From assembly GCA_023400985.1 (NCBI GenBank), contig JAEXEN010000036.1, forward strand, positions 17,341 through 81,340: DNA of 64,000 nucleotides, in the 5' to 3' direction. Each line of letters begins with the position of its first letter. The first letter of the stretch is position 1. The notes under the pieces were generated by a model. The model was given only the letters and a program-made list of their open reading frames with translations, was not told the DNA's origin and ran no database searches. Below, in pieces: positions 42,071 through 50,673 of this stretch. The translations under genes were made by a program, and so were the position numbers. This stretch comes from Bacillota bacterium (lineage in GTDB: Bacteria; Bacillota; Clostridia; Christensenellales; CAG-138).

Positions 42071-43408
42071 TTACTTTGTGATTTTCCTGCATTCCAGGTA
42101 ATAACGTTTTTCATGCGCTTCGCCCATGGAGAAGGTCTTGCGAGGGAGCGCGCCGTCGAACACCACGGTTTTGAAAAGCTCGGATTTTTGCATGGGCGGG
42201 AGCAGGAACCCGATGTTGCGGGGCGTTGCACCGAGCTCGTACACCACGCCCGCGCCGTGGATGTAATCGACGCTTGTTTTTTTATTCTCTTTCAGATAAG
42301 CGTCGACGGCGTTTTGCAGCGTGCCGACGGCAAGCTGTGCAGCGGGTGCGGTCACAACGTAGGCGAAAAAGCCTTTTTCGTTTACGAAGGGCAGGATATG
42401 CTCATTTTCCTTCGCTTTTGAAGCAAACGCCTCAAGCGCCGCGCGGGAGGGCAAGCTTTCCACCCGGCAGCCGCCGTTTTGTGCGTTAAGAAGCGCCTTG
42501 AGCGCATCCATAGCGCCTTCGGCCTCGAACAGGACTCTGTGGATGGGTTCGAATACGATGCCGCTGTCGTGCACGTTTTCGAGCTCCACAAGGCAGAACC
42601 GGGCGGGATGGTCCCTCTTTTCGGCCTCGGTGAGGCCTTCCTTGCAGCGTTCCCAGCTTGCCTTCGCCGTGGCGAAGGAGTGGTTGCCGTCGCCCATGGC
42701 AAAGAGCATGGGGGGCTTGTCCGCACCGTATTTTTTGGCGAACGCTTTTGCATCGCAAAGCGCCTCGAGCGCGTGGAGTGCGCCTAGGATATGCTTTTCG
42801 CCGCTATATAGAAAGCCTTCGATGTGACCGCCATGCTGCATCAGCTCAAAATCATAAAGCTTTTCGGCCTCTTTTATAGAGGCGGCAAGCGGCTCGATCA
42901 CGGTGCGGTCAGGGTCATCGATAAGCACCAATATGTGCGGGAGCTCGAGCGGCGCGTCCTTGCGGATGCGAAGGCGCGGGGGTATACGCTCCACGATGGT
43001 GCCCTCGGTGGCGCGGATGAGTGTGCTTGCGCCTTTGTTATAGTCGTACGCTTCCAGATCGAGCGTTACGATGAGGCCGTTCCTCGTTTTGCCGTCCACC
43101 GTGCGGCGGACGAACACGAAGCCTTCGGGCTTTTCCTCCAGAACGCCCGAATCCATATAGCGGCGCATATGCTCGTTGATGCTTTCGATGCGCTCGGCCT
43201 CGCCGGGCTTATCGAGATACATTTCGGGCAGCATGAGCCTTAAGGTGGAGGGCGCCTCGCCAACGATCCGTTCGGTCTCGGCCCAGTAATCGGGCTGGGA
43301 GGTAAACTGGTCGCAGGCTACGACCGCCCATTTTTGCATGTCCACATGCTCGTTGGGCAGAAGGATACGGGGTACTTTTACGCCGACGTTGTTTTGGTAA
43401 TTCGCCAT
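42071..43408 (-). CDS. DUF1015 family protein
   Basis: 445 residues across the whole DUF1015 length. Signature segments are WAVVACDQFTSQPDYW near the N-terminus, FAMGDGNHSFATAK in the middle and IHGAGVVYELG near the end. DUF1015 is related to the ParB/SerK fold; archaeal relatives are ADP-dependent serine kinases, and in Clostridia the gene often lies beside serA. No serine-synthesis gene is adjacent here, so function stays open. GGAGG stands upstream of the ATG. Confidence 0.85.
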   Translation of the reverse strand: MANYQNNVGVKVPRILLPNEHVDMQKWAVVACDQFTSQPDYWAETERIVGEAPSTLRLMLPEMYLDKPGEAERIESINEHMRRYMDSGVLEEKPEGFVFVRRTVDGKTRNGLIVTLDLEAYDYNKGASTLIRATEGTIVERIPPRLRIRKDAPLELPHILVLIDDPDRTVIEPLAASIKEAEKLYDFELMQHGGHIEGFLYSGEKHILGALHALEALCDAKAFAKKYGADKPPMLFAMGDGNHSFATAKASWERCKEGLTEAEKRDHPARFCLVELENVHDSGIVFEPIHRVLFEAEGAMDALKALLNAQNGGCRVESLPSRAALEAFASKAKENEHILPFVNEKGFFAYVVTAPAAQLAVGTLQNAVDAYLKENKKTSVDYIHGAGVVYELGATPRNIGFLLPPMQKSELFKTVVFDGALPRKTFSMGEAHEKRYYLECRKITK

Positions 43409-43486
43409 ACATGCCTCCAGAGGGAATGTTCTATTTTCTTGGTTTCACAAAAAGAATGCGGCGCGTCATAGAAGATGCGTTTTCGA

Positions 43487-43529
43487 CAAAAGAAAGCGCC
43501 GTGCTTACAAATATTGTACAGCACGGCGC
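43487..43529 (-). terminator. Terminator of the SipL-like gene
   Basis: GCGCCGTGC (43496-43504) and GCACGGCGC (43521-43529) form a perfect 9-bp stem; on the minus strand it is followed by TTTCTTTTGTCG. Confidence 0.8.
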
Positions 43530-43593
43530 GGAGCGGGTCAATGGACAGACGAGGAATATACAAAAAATATTTTAGGAAGAATAATTTTTTTTG

Positions 43594-45072
43594 TTATAAC
43601 AAAATCATCAACCGCTGCCCTTCTTCCAGCGTTTCGCTGTATACGGGGTTGAGCGAGAGGAGCTTGGCGCGGCTTATGTTAAAGCGCTTCGCCACGTCGA
43701 AAAGCGTTTCGCCAGCACCTGCGAAATACACGATGATGCCATGCGGGACATTGGGCAGTTCGGATTCGGTAATGCCGGTCACCACGTTGGCGTCGCTGAG
43801 CTCAAATACCTCGGCGTTGAGATCGATTGCAAACGAAAGCTCCACATTGCGCCCCGCGCCGGAGGCGTGGGTGCAGATGCAATTTGCATTCACGATCGCT
43901 TCTGCGTCGTCCGAGGCGGAAACGGGAAGCTCGGCAAGGAAGGGGAGGTCCTCGGTGAACGCGTAAAGGCTATTGTTTTCGCTCCTGTAGATCACGCGGC
44001 AGAACACAAGCCCCTCTATATTGAGCCGCCCGGAATTCACCGCGCTTGCCGTCACCACGGGGCGGCCTGCACCGTATATCACGCGATCCGCCGCCACCAT
44101 GCCTTCGGGCACGTTTACGGTCTCGCGCAAAATATGGCGCCCGTTTGCGTTGCCCGCATAGTTCAAAAGCCTCGCATGCTCATGTGTGCAGTTGAAGGGA
44201 AGGTCGGGGGAATAGGCGTCGAGCGGAAGCGTTACGCTCATCTCCTGCTTTTCAAAAAGCTGTATGCCGAGCATTGCGTCTACCGCGAGAAGGCCGAAAT
44301 CCTCGCCCACGGTCCGTACATTCACCGCCGCCACATTCGCGGTACCGCTCAAGTCTCTCGAGTTTGCGTCGGTCTCGACGGATTGCGAAAACGGGAAGCT
44401 TTCAGTGATCTGGGAAAGGTTGCCTTCCTTATCGGCGCAAAGGGCGCTCACGTTAAGCGTGCCTTCCACGTCGGCGTTCGAGCCGTTTGGATGTATATCC
44501 TTCACTTGCGCGGTGGCATTGGCGCTGAGCACGTTTTCCGCGTTGGGCGCCGAGATCTCCTCGCGCAGCCGCACGTTTTCATCGGCCACCTCGCGCTTTT
44601 TCGAAACCGTGAGCGGGATCTCCTTGAGTTCTAAGTCCTCCACGCCGCGTATGCCCCTGAGCACGCGAAGCTGTGCGCCAGCCTCGACCCTGCAGGCGAT
44701 ATCCACCATCGCATTCATGCTTAGCGCGTTGTTACTGAGGTTCACGTCGAGCGATTGCAGCTGCGCGTTGGCGTTTGCCGCCATGCCTGCCTTCGCTCCC
44801 TCCACGTTTACGCCGTGGCGGAACATCGCGCTCGAGGAAAACGCGAAAACGCCGTCTGCCCCCGAAAGTATAAGGCTTACGCTCACGCGGCCGGAGAGCG
44901 TCACCTTGCCGTCAAGTACCTCGGTCTCGGTGACCTCCACAAAACCGTTGGAATCAAGCACCTCGGAAGCCGAGCGTCCCTCCGGCATGGGGATGCTCCC
45001 CTCGACAAGCGCCTGCGACACGGTGCTGCCCGTCACGCGGCTCACATCCAGATCGTTCCACATTAACTCCAT
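43594..45072 (-). CDS. sipL: SipL-like DUF3794 protein with C-terminal LysM domain
   Basis: 492 residues from the ATG at 45072 (GAGAGGAG upstream). DUF3794 repeats span most of the protein (VSRVTGSTVSQALVEGSIPMPEG, and similar units near 170 and 330), and residues 445-492 form a LysM domain (GIIVYFAGAGETLFDVAKRFNIS). This layout is that of clostridial SipL, which binds SpoIVA to build the spore coat in the mother cell. There is no signal peptide, as expected. It should be under sigma-E control. Next to spo0A but in a separate transcription unit. Confidence 0.85.
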   Translation of the reverse strand: MELMWNDLDVSRVTGSTVSQALVEGSIPMPEGRSASEVLDSNGFVEVTETEVLDGKVTLSGRVSVSLILSGADGVFAFSSSAMFRHGVNVEGAKAGMAANANAQLQSLDVNLSNNALSMNAMVDIACRVEAGAQLRVLRGIRGVEDLELKEIPLTVSKKREVADENVRLREEISAPNAENVLSANATAQVKDIHPNGSNADVEGTLNVSALCADKEGNLSQITESFPFSQSVETDANSRDLSGTANVAAVNVRTVGEDFGLLAVDAMLGIQLFEKQEMSVTLPLDAYSPDLPFNCTHEHARLLNYAGNANGRHILRETVNVPEGMVAADRVIYGAGRPVVTASAVNSGRLNIEGLVFCRVIYRSENNSLYAFTEDLPFLAELPVSASDDAEAIVNANCICTHASGAGRNVELSFAIDLNAEVFELSDANVVTGITESELPNVPHGIIVYFAGAGETLFDVAKRFNISRAKLLSLNPVYSETLEEGQRLMILL

Positions 45073-45354
45073 GCCTGTTCTCCTCTCCGAATTCGCATAG
45101 CTTTCAATATCCGCCGCCGCCCTCCGGCCGAAAAACGGCGGAAAAAGGGCGCGCAAAGCATCTTATTTCCTTAAAACCATATGAGCCAAGCTATTAAAAT
45201 ATGAATACTTCAACCGAAGTTGCAATAAGTTACAAAACAAAAAATGAAAGAAAAAATGCAGGAAAAAATGTAACCGTAATCATGGAACGAAGGATAACAC
45301 GGAGTAGGTTGCAATGTATATGCGGTTGCATATACAAGCTCCGTATACGGTGAG

Positions 45355-45421
45355 TTATCCACAATACCCACAGAGTTATCCACCGGACAGGCGCGTATCG
45401 GGAAAAGGCAAGTGTGAATAA
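45355..45421. promoter_or_regulatory. Cluster of three DnaA boxes
   Basis: TTATCCACA at 45355-45363, TTATCCACC at 45376-45384 (21 bases on, two helical turns) and the complement of TTATTCACA at 45413-45421. The first and third match TTATNCACA exactly; the second differs at one position. Confidence 0.55.
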
Positions 45422-45508
45422 CTTGGGAGCGCCCCGTGGAAAATCATTATAAACATAAAAGACCACGCAAAAATATGCGCGGCATACTGCATATGAGCGC
45501 GGACAAGC

Positions 45509-45515
45509 TGTCGAA
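45509..45515 (+). promoter_or_regulatory. Candidate Spo0A box
   Basis: TGTCGAA matches the 0A-box core exactly, in the intergenic region downstream of spo0A and 437 bases upstream of the SipL-like gene. A 7-base match alone is weak evidence. Confidence 0.35.
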
Positions 45516-45573
45516 AAATGAAGCAAATGCAACTTTTATGACAACGAAACTTTCATAACAGACATGGCTCCGG

Positions 45574-45640
45574 GGCTTTAGGCAGGGCTGGCCCAAAGCC
45601 CCGTTTTACACAGTGCGCGGCCAATAGGCCGCGCGCCGGA
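45574..45640. terminator. Two GC-rich hairpins after spo0A
   Basis: GGGGCTTT/AAAGCCCC (near 45574-45602, followed by TTTTA on the plus strand) and GCGCGGCC/GGCCGCGC (near 45615-45634). They are the first structures beyond the spo0A stop and may end its transcript, although the minus strand lacks a good T tract. Confidence 0.45.
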
Positions 45641-45655
45641 ATCCAAATCTTATTA

Positions 45656-46462
45656 TTAAATCACATTTTGTATCTCGCCGCGGGAGCTCTTTTCGCGTGC
45701 GTTCTCCATGATGAGTTTATCCGCCACGAGCGCGATGAACTCGCCGTTGGTGGGCTTGTCGTTTTTGGAGTAGATGTTGTAGCCGAAGAGCTGGTTGATG
45801 TTTTCGATCTTGCCGCGCGTCCACGCTACCTCGATGGCGTGGCGGATGGCGCGTTCCACCTTGGATGCGGAGGTGGAAAAGCGCTTGGCAATGCCCGGAT
45901 AAAGCTCCTTGGTGATGCGGTTGATGATCTCGGGCTCAAAGTATACCATTCGCACGGCTTCGCGCAGATAATGGTAGCCCTTGATATGCGCGGGGATGCC
46001 GATCACGAGGAACACCGAGGTGATCTTTTCGTCGAGCGTTTTGGGCTGCGAACTCATGGTGCATACCTGGGAACGGTAGTTGTACGTGCTTTCCATCATG
46101 TCGAGCATGCGCTTGAACAGCGTGTCGGGCTCGACGGGTTTCACCATGAAGTATTTTGCGCCCAGGGTGCAGGCCTGCCGCACCATATCCTCATGGCGCA
46201 TGGCGCTTACCACAATGGTCGCCGGCGGGTTTTCCACAAGTCCGGCTTTGAGCCGCTCCAAAAGCTCAAAACCGTCCAGCCGCGGCATGATGAGGTCGCA
46301 GATGAGTACGTCGTAGTGCCCGGAACGGAGGGCATCGAGAGCTGCTTGTCCGTCGGACACGGCGTCTACCTGCGCAACCTGTTCCTGCGCGGTAAAATAG
46401 TCCCGCACCGCGGTTTGAAACTGTAGGCTTCCATCCGCCAAGAGAATACGGTATTTTGCCAT
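45656..46462 (-). CDS. spo0A: Sporulation master regulator Spo0A
   Basis: 268 residues, full length. The receiver domain (1-125) has the phosphoacceptor Asp56 (DVLICDLIMPRLDG), Ser86 and Lys108 (FMVKPV). The acidic pair expected near residue 10 is Asp10-Gly11 instead of Asp-Asp. The C-terminal DNA-binding domain is strongly conserved (IGIPAHIKGYHYLREAVRM, KVERAIRHAIEVAWTRG, KPTNGEFIALVADKL). Phosphorylated Spo0A switches on sporulation. AGGAGG precedes the ATG. Unlike many Clostridia, spoIVB is not adjacent in this window. Confidence 0.96.
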   Translation of the reverse strand: MAKYRILLADGSLQFQTAVRDYFTAQEQVAQVDAVSDGQAALDALRSGHYDVLICDLIMPRLDGFELLERLKAGLVENPPATIVVSAMRHEDMVRQACTLGAKYFMVKPVEPDTLFKRMLDMMESTYNYRSQVCTMSSQPKTLDEKITSVFLVIGIPAHIKGYHYLREAVRMVYFEPEIINRITKELYPGIAKRFSTSASKVERAIRHAIEVAWTRGKIENINQLFGYNIYSKNDKPTNGEFIALVADKLIMENAREKSSRGEIQNVI

Positions 46463-46680
46463 TTGCAGTCCTCCTGATTCTGTTGTATTTTATAAATTGC
46501 GTAAGAAATGGGATGCTTTTTGCGGTTTGTTATGGTATAAATTGTAACACCGCCTTTTTCGCAAGGATAGGGCAGTAAAATATGTATTTTTGTCGTTTTT
46601 TTGTCAAAACGGCGCAAAGAAGAAGGAAGCATGGCTGCTGCTTGAATGGACGTGCAAAATGGTGCGGATATTGTAACCCG

Positions 46681-46722
46681 TAAGGTAAGGGGAGGCGCAA
46701 GGGTTCAACTTCCCTTACCTTA
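46681..46722. repeat. Long hairpin of the TAAGGTAAGGG family
   Basis: TAAGGTAAGGGGAG (46681-46694) and CTTCCCTTACCTTA (46709-46722) form a 14-bp stem with one G-T pair; AACCCG (46675-46680) and CGGGTT (46724-46729) extend it. It lies 33 bases before the GNAT start, in the divergent spo0A/GNAT gap. Confidence 0.7.
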
Positions 46723-46761
46723 ACGGGTTTTTGAATGAGATTTTTAGAAGGAGAGTGCAGA

Positions 46762-47271
46762 ATGGAAGCATTTTTTGAGGATTGCATTTTTTCGCGCGCC
46801 GCCCGGTCGGATGCGGACGAGATCGAGGCGCTTTACATCGCCGTCAAGAAGCATGGACGCGGGAATGGCACTACCGATTGGGATGACGATTATCCAAACC
46901 GTGCGTTTATCGACGGAGACATTGCAAACGGCGCGCTGTATACGCTTCGTTATAACGGCGAGCTCCTTGCGGCGGTGTCGATGCTGGAGGAGGACGATCT
47001 TGACGAATGCGGCATTAAGTGGACGCAAAAAAAGTCGTGCGTGCTTGCGCGGCTGTGCGTGAAGCCGCAGTACCAAGGACGGCATATGGGCGAGTATATG
47101 ATGCGCCTTATATCCGAAGAGGCAAAAGAGGAAGGCTATTTGGCCACGCGCCACCTCGCGTCGCTTACGAACCCCGCGAGCCTTCGCCTTTATGACCGCA
47201 TGGGGTACATGAAGCTCGGAAAAGTACATATGTACGATACGGACTTTTACGCGTATGAAAAGCTGCTGTAA
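46762..47271 (+). CDS. GNAT family N-acetyltransferase
   Basis: 169 residues from the ATG at 46762 (AAGGAGAG upstream; an earlier in-frame ATG lacks a site). The acetyl-CoA site is seen as LARLCVKPQYQGRHMGEYMM, with the QGRHMG version of the Q/RxxGxG/A loop, and the C-terminal YDRMGYMKLG is usual. Substrate unknown. It is divergent from spo0A with a long hairpin between. Confidence 0.87.
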   Translation: MEAFFEDCIFSRAARSDADEIEALYIAVKKHGRGNGTTDWDDDYPNRAFIDGDIANGALYTLRYNGELLAAVSMLEEDDLDECGIKWTQKKSCVLARLCVKPQYQGRHMGEYMMRLISEEAKEEGYLATRHLASLTNPASLRLYDRMGYMKLGKVHMYDTDFYAYEKLL

Positions 47272-47285
47272 GGGCGATATGTTCC

Positions 47286-47306
47286 TTATGTTACTTTGTC
47301 ACATAA
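47286..47306. promoter_or_regulatory. Near-perfect 21-bp palindrome, candidate operator of the ferritin gene
   Basis: TTATGT-TACTTTGTC-ACATAA pairs at 8 of 9 positions around a TTT centre and lies 15 bases upstream of the ferritin -35 box. The inner TGTTAC/GTCACA recalls Crp/Fnr-type sites; it does not match Fur or PerR boxes well. Confidence 0.5.
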
Positions 47307-47320
47307 CGGGGGGAATGACA

Positions 47321-47348
47321 TTGTATTCGCAAAAAAGGGGATTATAAT
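47321..47348 (+). promoter_or_regulatory. Promoter of the ferritin gene
   Basis: TTGTAT at 47321-47326, a 16-base spacer and TATAAT at 47343-47348, about 55 bases before the start codon. Confidence 0.65.
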
Positions 47349-47402
47349 GAAGACAGGAACAAATTTGCCCCGCGGCTTACGGGGCGCGAAAGGAAGAGAA
47401 AT

Positions 47403-47882
47403 ATGAATAAACTTTATGACGGCCTAAACGAGCAAATGAATTTTGAGCTGGAATCCGCCTATATTTACGCAACGATGGCGGCCTATGTAAATTCGCTGAA
47501 CATGAAGGGTATGGATCATTTCTTCGACCGTCAGGCGAAGGAGGAAGTGGAGCATGCCGAAAGGTTTAAGAAATTCCTGCAGGAAACGGGCTACGGCATA
47601 AAATACCGCGCGCTTGACCCCGGAGACGGTAAGTTTAACTCCATCGACGAGGCCTTCAAGAAGGCGCTTGCCCATGAAAAAATCGTGACCTCGCGCATCC
47701 ACGCGCTTGTGGAGGAGGCGCGCGAGGCAAAGGACCAGCGCGTGCTCAACATGCTCGCATGGTTTGTGGATGAGCAGATCGAGGAAGAGGATACCTTCAC
47801 CGTTCTCGTGGAGCGCTTGGAGCGCATAAACGGTCAGTGGACGGGGTTATACATCCTCGACGGCGAGCTGGGACAGAGATAA
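47403..47882 (+). CDS. ftnA: Ferritin
   Basis: 159 residues, the size of non-heme bacterial ferritins. Ferroxidase-centre residues are seen in NFELESAYIYATMAAY (Glu16-like and Tyr), KEEVEHAERF (Glu and His of the ExxH pair), and EEAREAKDQ...EQIEEEDTF (later Glu). It oxidises and stores iron in a 24-mer shell. AAGGAAGAG precedes the ATG. It is a single-gene unit with its own promoter, candidate operator and terminator. Confidence 0.94.
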   Translation: MNKLYDGLNEQMNFELESAYIYATMAAYVNSLNMKGMDHFFDRQAKEEVEHAERFKKFLQETGYGIKYRALDPGDGKFNSIDEAFKKALAHEKIVTSRIHALVEEAREAKDQRVLNMLAWFVDEQIEEEDTFTVLVERLERINGQWTGLYILDGELGQR

Positions 47883-47903
47883 GCATAAACGGCATAAATA
47901 GCG

Positions 47904-47934
47904 ATAGGACCGCAGCTCGCCGCTGCGGCCCTAT
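47904..47934. terminator. Bidirectional terminator between ferritin and the PfkB kinase
   Basis: ATAGG-A-CCGCAGC, loop TCGCC and GCTGCGG-C-CCTAT: a 12-bp stem with one mismatch, between convergent genes. Confidence 0.7.
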
Positions 47935-47957
47935 TGCTTAGGTGTTTAGGACTGAAC

Positions 47958-48950
47958 TCATCCCAAATTAACCGCCTTGATAAGAAGCTCCTTTTCCATC
48001 GAAAGCCGTTGCAGGACTTCGCTTTCGGACGGTATGCTCGATATCCCACCAAACCGTTCCGTAGATAGCCCAGCCGCAACGGAAGAGAAGCCTGCAATCT
48101 CGATCAGCTCCTCTTGCGTTAATTCCTCCGGTGCTTTTTCCTTAGAAAGCATTAAGCTCAAAGCGCTTCCGCCGAAAATATCCCCCGCGCCCGTCGTATC
48201 GATCGGCTTTGTCCGGATACTCTTCACCTCTGCACCGGCAAGTCTGTTTTGCAAATAACAGCCGTTGGCGCCCATCGTAATCAGCACGAGCTTTACGCCG
48301 TACTTGTTCAGAAGTATACCGGCGACCTCCTCTTTGGAACGGCCTTCCCAAAGAAATTCTGTTTCCTCGTCGCTTATTTTCACGATATCTGCCTGCTGAA
48401 ATCCCCAAATCGCCGCATTTTTCGCATCAATACGGTTGTCCCATAGTGTAAAGCGAAGATTGGGATCAAAAGTCAGCAGTTTTCCCAGTGCCTTTGCATA
48501 TGTCACAGCTTGTATTGTGGTAGCACGTGCCGGTTCTTTCGTCATACTCACCGTGCCAAAGTGGAACGCCCGTGTTTCATCAAGTATGGATAAATCGATT
48601 TCGTTCGGGTGCAGCACGGAGTCGGCTCCCGGTTTCCTTGCGAAGCTGAATATCCGTTCCCCATTTTTGTCGAATGTAACAAAAGCAAGTGTGGTGAACA
48701 CGTTCTCATCCTGCAAAACGCCGCGGGTATTGATTCCCGCTTTTTTAAGGGTATGCATCAGCAGATCACCGAAGGCATCCGCTCCGACTTTGCCGATAAA
48801 CGCGGTTTTTGCGCCATACGCACTCAAAGCTGCAAGGAAATTCACGGGGGCACCGCCTGGGTTTGCCTGCAAAATCGGGTAGCCTTGCGAATCGCTCTCT
48901 CTGGCTGCAAAATCAATTAGGATCTCGCCCATCGCTGTAACATCAAGCAT
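47958..48950 (-). CDS. PfkB family carbohydrate kinase (fructokinase-like)
   Basis: 330 residues from the ATG at 48950 (GGAG 7 bases upstream); a GTG four codons earlier is less likely. PfkB features: ANPGGAPVNFLAALSAYG (sugar-binding GG motif), and near the C-terminus DTTGAGDIFGGSAL with the catalytic GAGD Asp. It phosphorylates a sugar, with fructokinases as nearest look-alikes. It is the last gene of the sugar/polyol operon, 85 bases after the FGGY kinase. Confidence 0.92.
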   Translation of the reverse strand: MLDVTAMGEILIDFAARESDSQGYPILQANPGGAPVNFLAALSAYGAKTAFIGKVGADAFGDLLMHTLKKAGINTRGVLQDENVFTTLAFVTFDKNGERIFSFARKPGADSVLHPNEIDLSILDETRAFHFGTVSMTKEPARATTIQAVTYAKALGKLLTFDPNLRFTLWDNRIDAKNAAIWGFQQADIVKISDEETEFLWEGRSKEEVAGILLNKYGVKLVLITMGANGCYLQNRLAGAEVKSIRTKPIDTTGAGDIFGGSALSLMLSKEKAPEELTQEELIEIAGFSSVAAGLSTERFGGISSIPSESEVLQRLSMEKELLIKAVNLG

Positions 48951-49034
48951 ATATTTCTCCACAACTTGCGATCGGTTGCCTGCCTTTTCCCGCTGTTCGT
49001 ATATGGCTGCACCCGGTACCGGGCGGCCGGCATG

Positions 49035-50630
49035 TCAGAGCGTCTCGACCGCTGTTTTTTCGACCGCCAGGCCTGCGATATATCGTTTCATGTAATCGGC
49101 GAAGCCACAAACGGCTTTTTCTTTCGGTTCCGCTCTGCAACCTGAATAATTCGCAAAGACACGGTCGGACAGATATTCTTCCAGCGATTCGGTATCGTTG
49201 CGGAAGACATGATACGCGGCGAGGAGTGCAATTCCCCATGCGCCGCCTTCTCCCGCACTTTCCATCACTGTGACCGGGACGTTCAACGCTGCCGCCATCA
49301 GCTGCTGTCCGACGCCTTCTGTCTTAAACAGTCCGCCGTGGCCAAGCAGCTGTTCCAGCTTTACCTGTTCTTTCTCAGTCAGGATATCCATGCCCAGGCG
49401 AAGCGACGCCATGGCGGAGAACAGGGTGGCGCGCATAAAGTTGCCCAAAGTGAAATGGGTGTCGGGATTGCGCACAACAATCGGCCGGCCTTCCTCCAAG
49501 CCGGTGATCGGTTCACCGGATACATAATTGTAACAAAGCACGCCGCCGCAGTCATCTTCCCCCGCAAGCGCTTCCCGATATACGGCGTCATAAAGAACAT
49601 GTCTCGGCACTTCCGCATGAACGGATCGAAGCAAGTCGCCAAACACTCTCACCCATGCGTCCAAATCGCTGGTACAATTGTTGCAATGGACCATCGCCAC
49701 AGGTTTTCCGGACGGCGTCGTGACCATATCGATTTCCGGATATACCTTGGAGAGAGGCTTTTCCAGTACCACCATGGCGAAAATCGAGGTGCCGGCGGAG
49801 ACGTTCCCAGTCCGCTCGGCAACACTGTCGGTTGCAGCCATACCGGTACCGGCATCGCCCTCGGGCGGGCACAGCGGTATCCCGACACGCAGCGTTCCGG
49901 TAGGATCGAGCAGCTGTGCGCCGGTTTCTGTCAGAACCCCGGCGTCCTCACCGGCCCGCAAAACCCGAGGCAGGATGTTTTCCAGCTTCCAGTCAATCCC
50001 GTATTTCGAGCAGAGCGTGTTGAACTTCTGCAGCATGCCCGCATCATAGCTGCCGGTATTGCTGTCAATCGGAAAAACGCCGGAAGCATCGCCGATGCCC
50101 AGCACTTTTTTATCCGTCAGATGCCAATGCACATAGCCCGAAAGCGTCGTCATGAAATCGACTTGATGTACATGTGGTTCTTCCTTTAGAATCGATTGGT
50201 AGAGATGTGCAACGCTCCACCGAAGGGGAATGTTGAAATCAAACAGCCTCGTCAGCTGTTCGGCGGCTTGTCCGGTCATGACATTGCGCCAAGTGCGGAA
50301 AGGGGTCAGTAAGCGCTTATCCCGATCGAAAACCAGATAGCCGTGCATCATGGCGGAAATCCCGATCGCGCCGACGGTTTTAAGCGGTTCGCCGTATTGC
50401 TGCAGCACCTTTGCCGCAAGATCCGCATATGCAGATTGCAGACCGGTCAAAACATCTTTCAGATGATATGTCCAGATTCCGTTTTCAAGGCGGTTTTCCC
50501 ATTCGAAGCTTCCCGAAGCAAGCGGCGCGTGATCCTCTCCGATCAATACCGCTTTGATGCGGGTCGAGCCCAGCTCAATGCCCAGAACTGGGCTGCCGCT
50601 TTTCAGCTGCTGTTTTGCGTTATTGTTCAT
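49035..50630 (-). CDS. FGGY family carbohydrate kinase (xylulokinase-like)
   Basis: 531 residues. The N-terminal ATPase-fold lobe has GIELGSTRIKAVLI, AIGISAMMHGYLVFD and the ADP-site segment GNVSAGTSIFAMVVLEK; the C-terminal lobe has VTVMESAGEGGAWGIALLA. FGGY kinases phosphorylate ketopentoses, polyols or related sugars, and the product of a polyol dehydrogenase is a natural substrate here. The exact sugar cannot be read. AAGGAG precedes the ATG, 43 bases after the SDR stop. Confidence 0.9.
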   Translation of the reverse strand: MNNNAKQQLKSGSPVLGIELGSTRIKAVLIGEDHAPLASGSFEWENRLENGIWTYHLKDVLTGLQSAYADLAAKVLQQYGEPLKTVGAIGISAMMHGYLVFDRDKRLLTPFRTWRNVMTGQAAEQLTRLFDFNIPLRWSVAHLYQSILKEEPHVHQVDFMTTLSGYVHWHLTDKKVLGIGDASGVFPIDSNTGSYDAGMLQKFNTLCSKYGIDWKLENILPRVLRAGEDAGVLTETGAQLLDPTGTLRVGIPLCPPEGDAGTGMAATDSVAERTGNVSAGTSIFAMVVLEKPLSKVYPEIDMVTTPSGKPVAMVHCNNCTSDLDAWVRVFGDLLRSVHAEVPRHVLYDAVYREALAGEDDCGGVLCYNYVSGEPITGLEEGRPIVVRNPDTHFTLGNFMRATLFSAMASLRLGMDILTEKEQVKLEQLLGHGGLFKTEGVGQQLMAAALNVPVTVMESAGEGGAWGIALLAAYHVFRNDTESLEEYLSDRVFANYSGCRAEPKEKAVCGFADYMKRYIAGLAVEKTAVETL

Positions 50631-50673
50631 AGCCGACTCCTTGTGCCACTACCGGCGTTTCCCTTGCAATTTG

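Larger units (their letters stand above)
45073..45655. other. Long regulatory intergenic region between spo0A and the SipL-like gene
   Basis: 583 bases without a credible gene. It contains three DnaA-box matches, a Spo0A-box match, an 8-bp palindrome (GTATATGC/GCATATAC, 45316-45335), the palindrome CCGTATACGG (45341-45350), and two GC-rich hairpins near the spo0A stop. Confidence 0.6.

Noticed and set aside
43741..44634. 297-codon plus-strand frame antisense to the SipL-like gene
   Set aside because: No start signal and no family features; the minus strand encodes clear DUF3794 repeats and LysM across the same bases.
45230..45640. Replication origin at the DnaA-box cluster
   Set aside because: dnaA, dnaN, rpmH or parAB genes are absent and only three boxes occur; a regulatory cluster is the safer reading.
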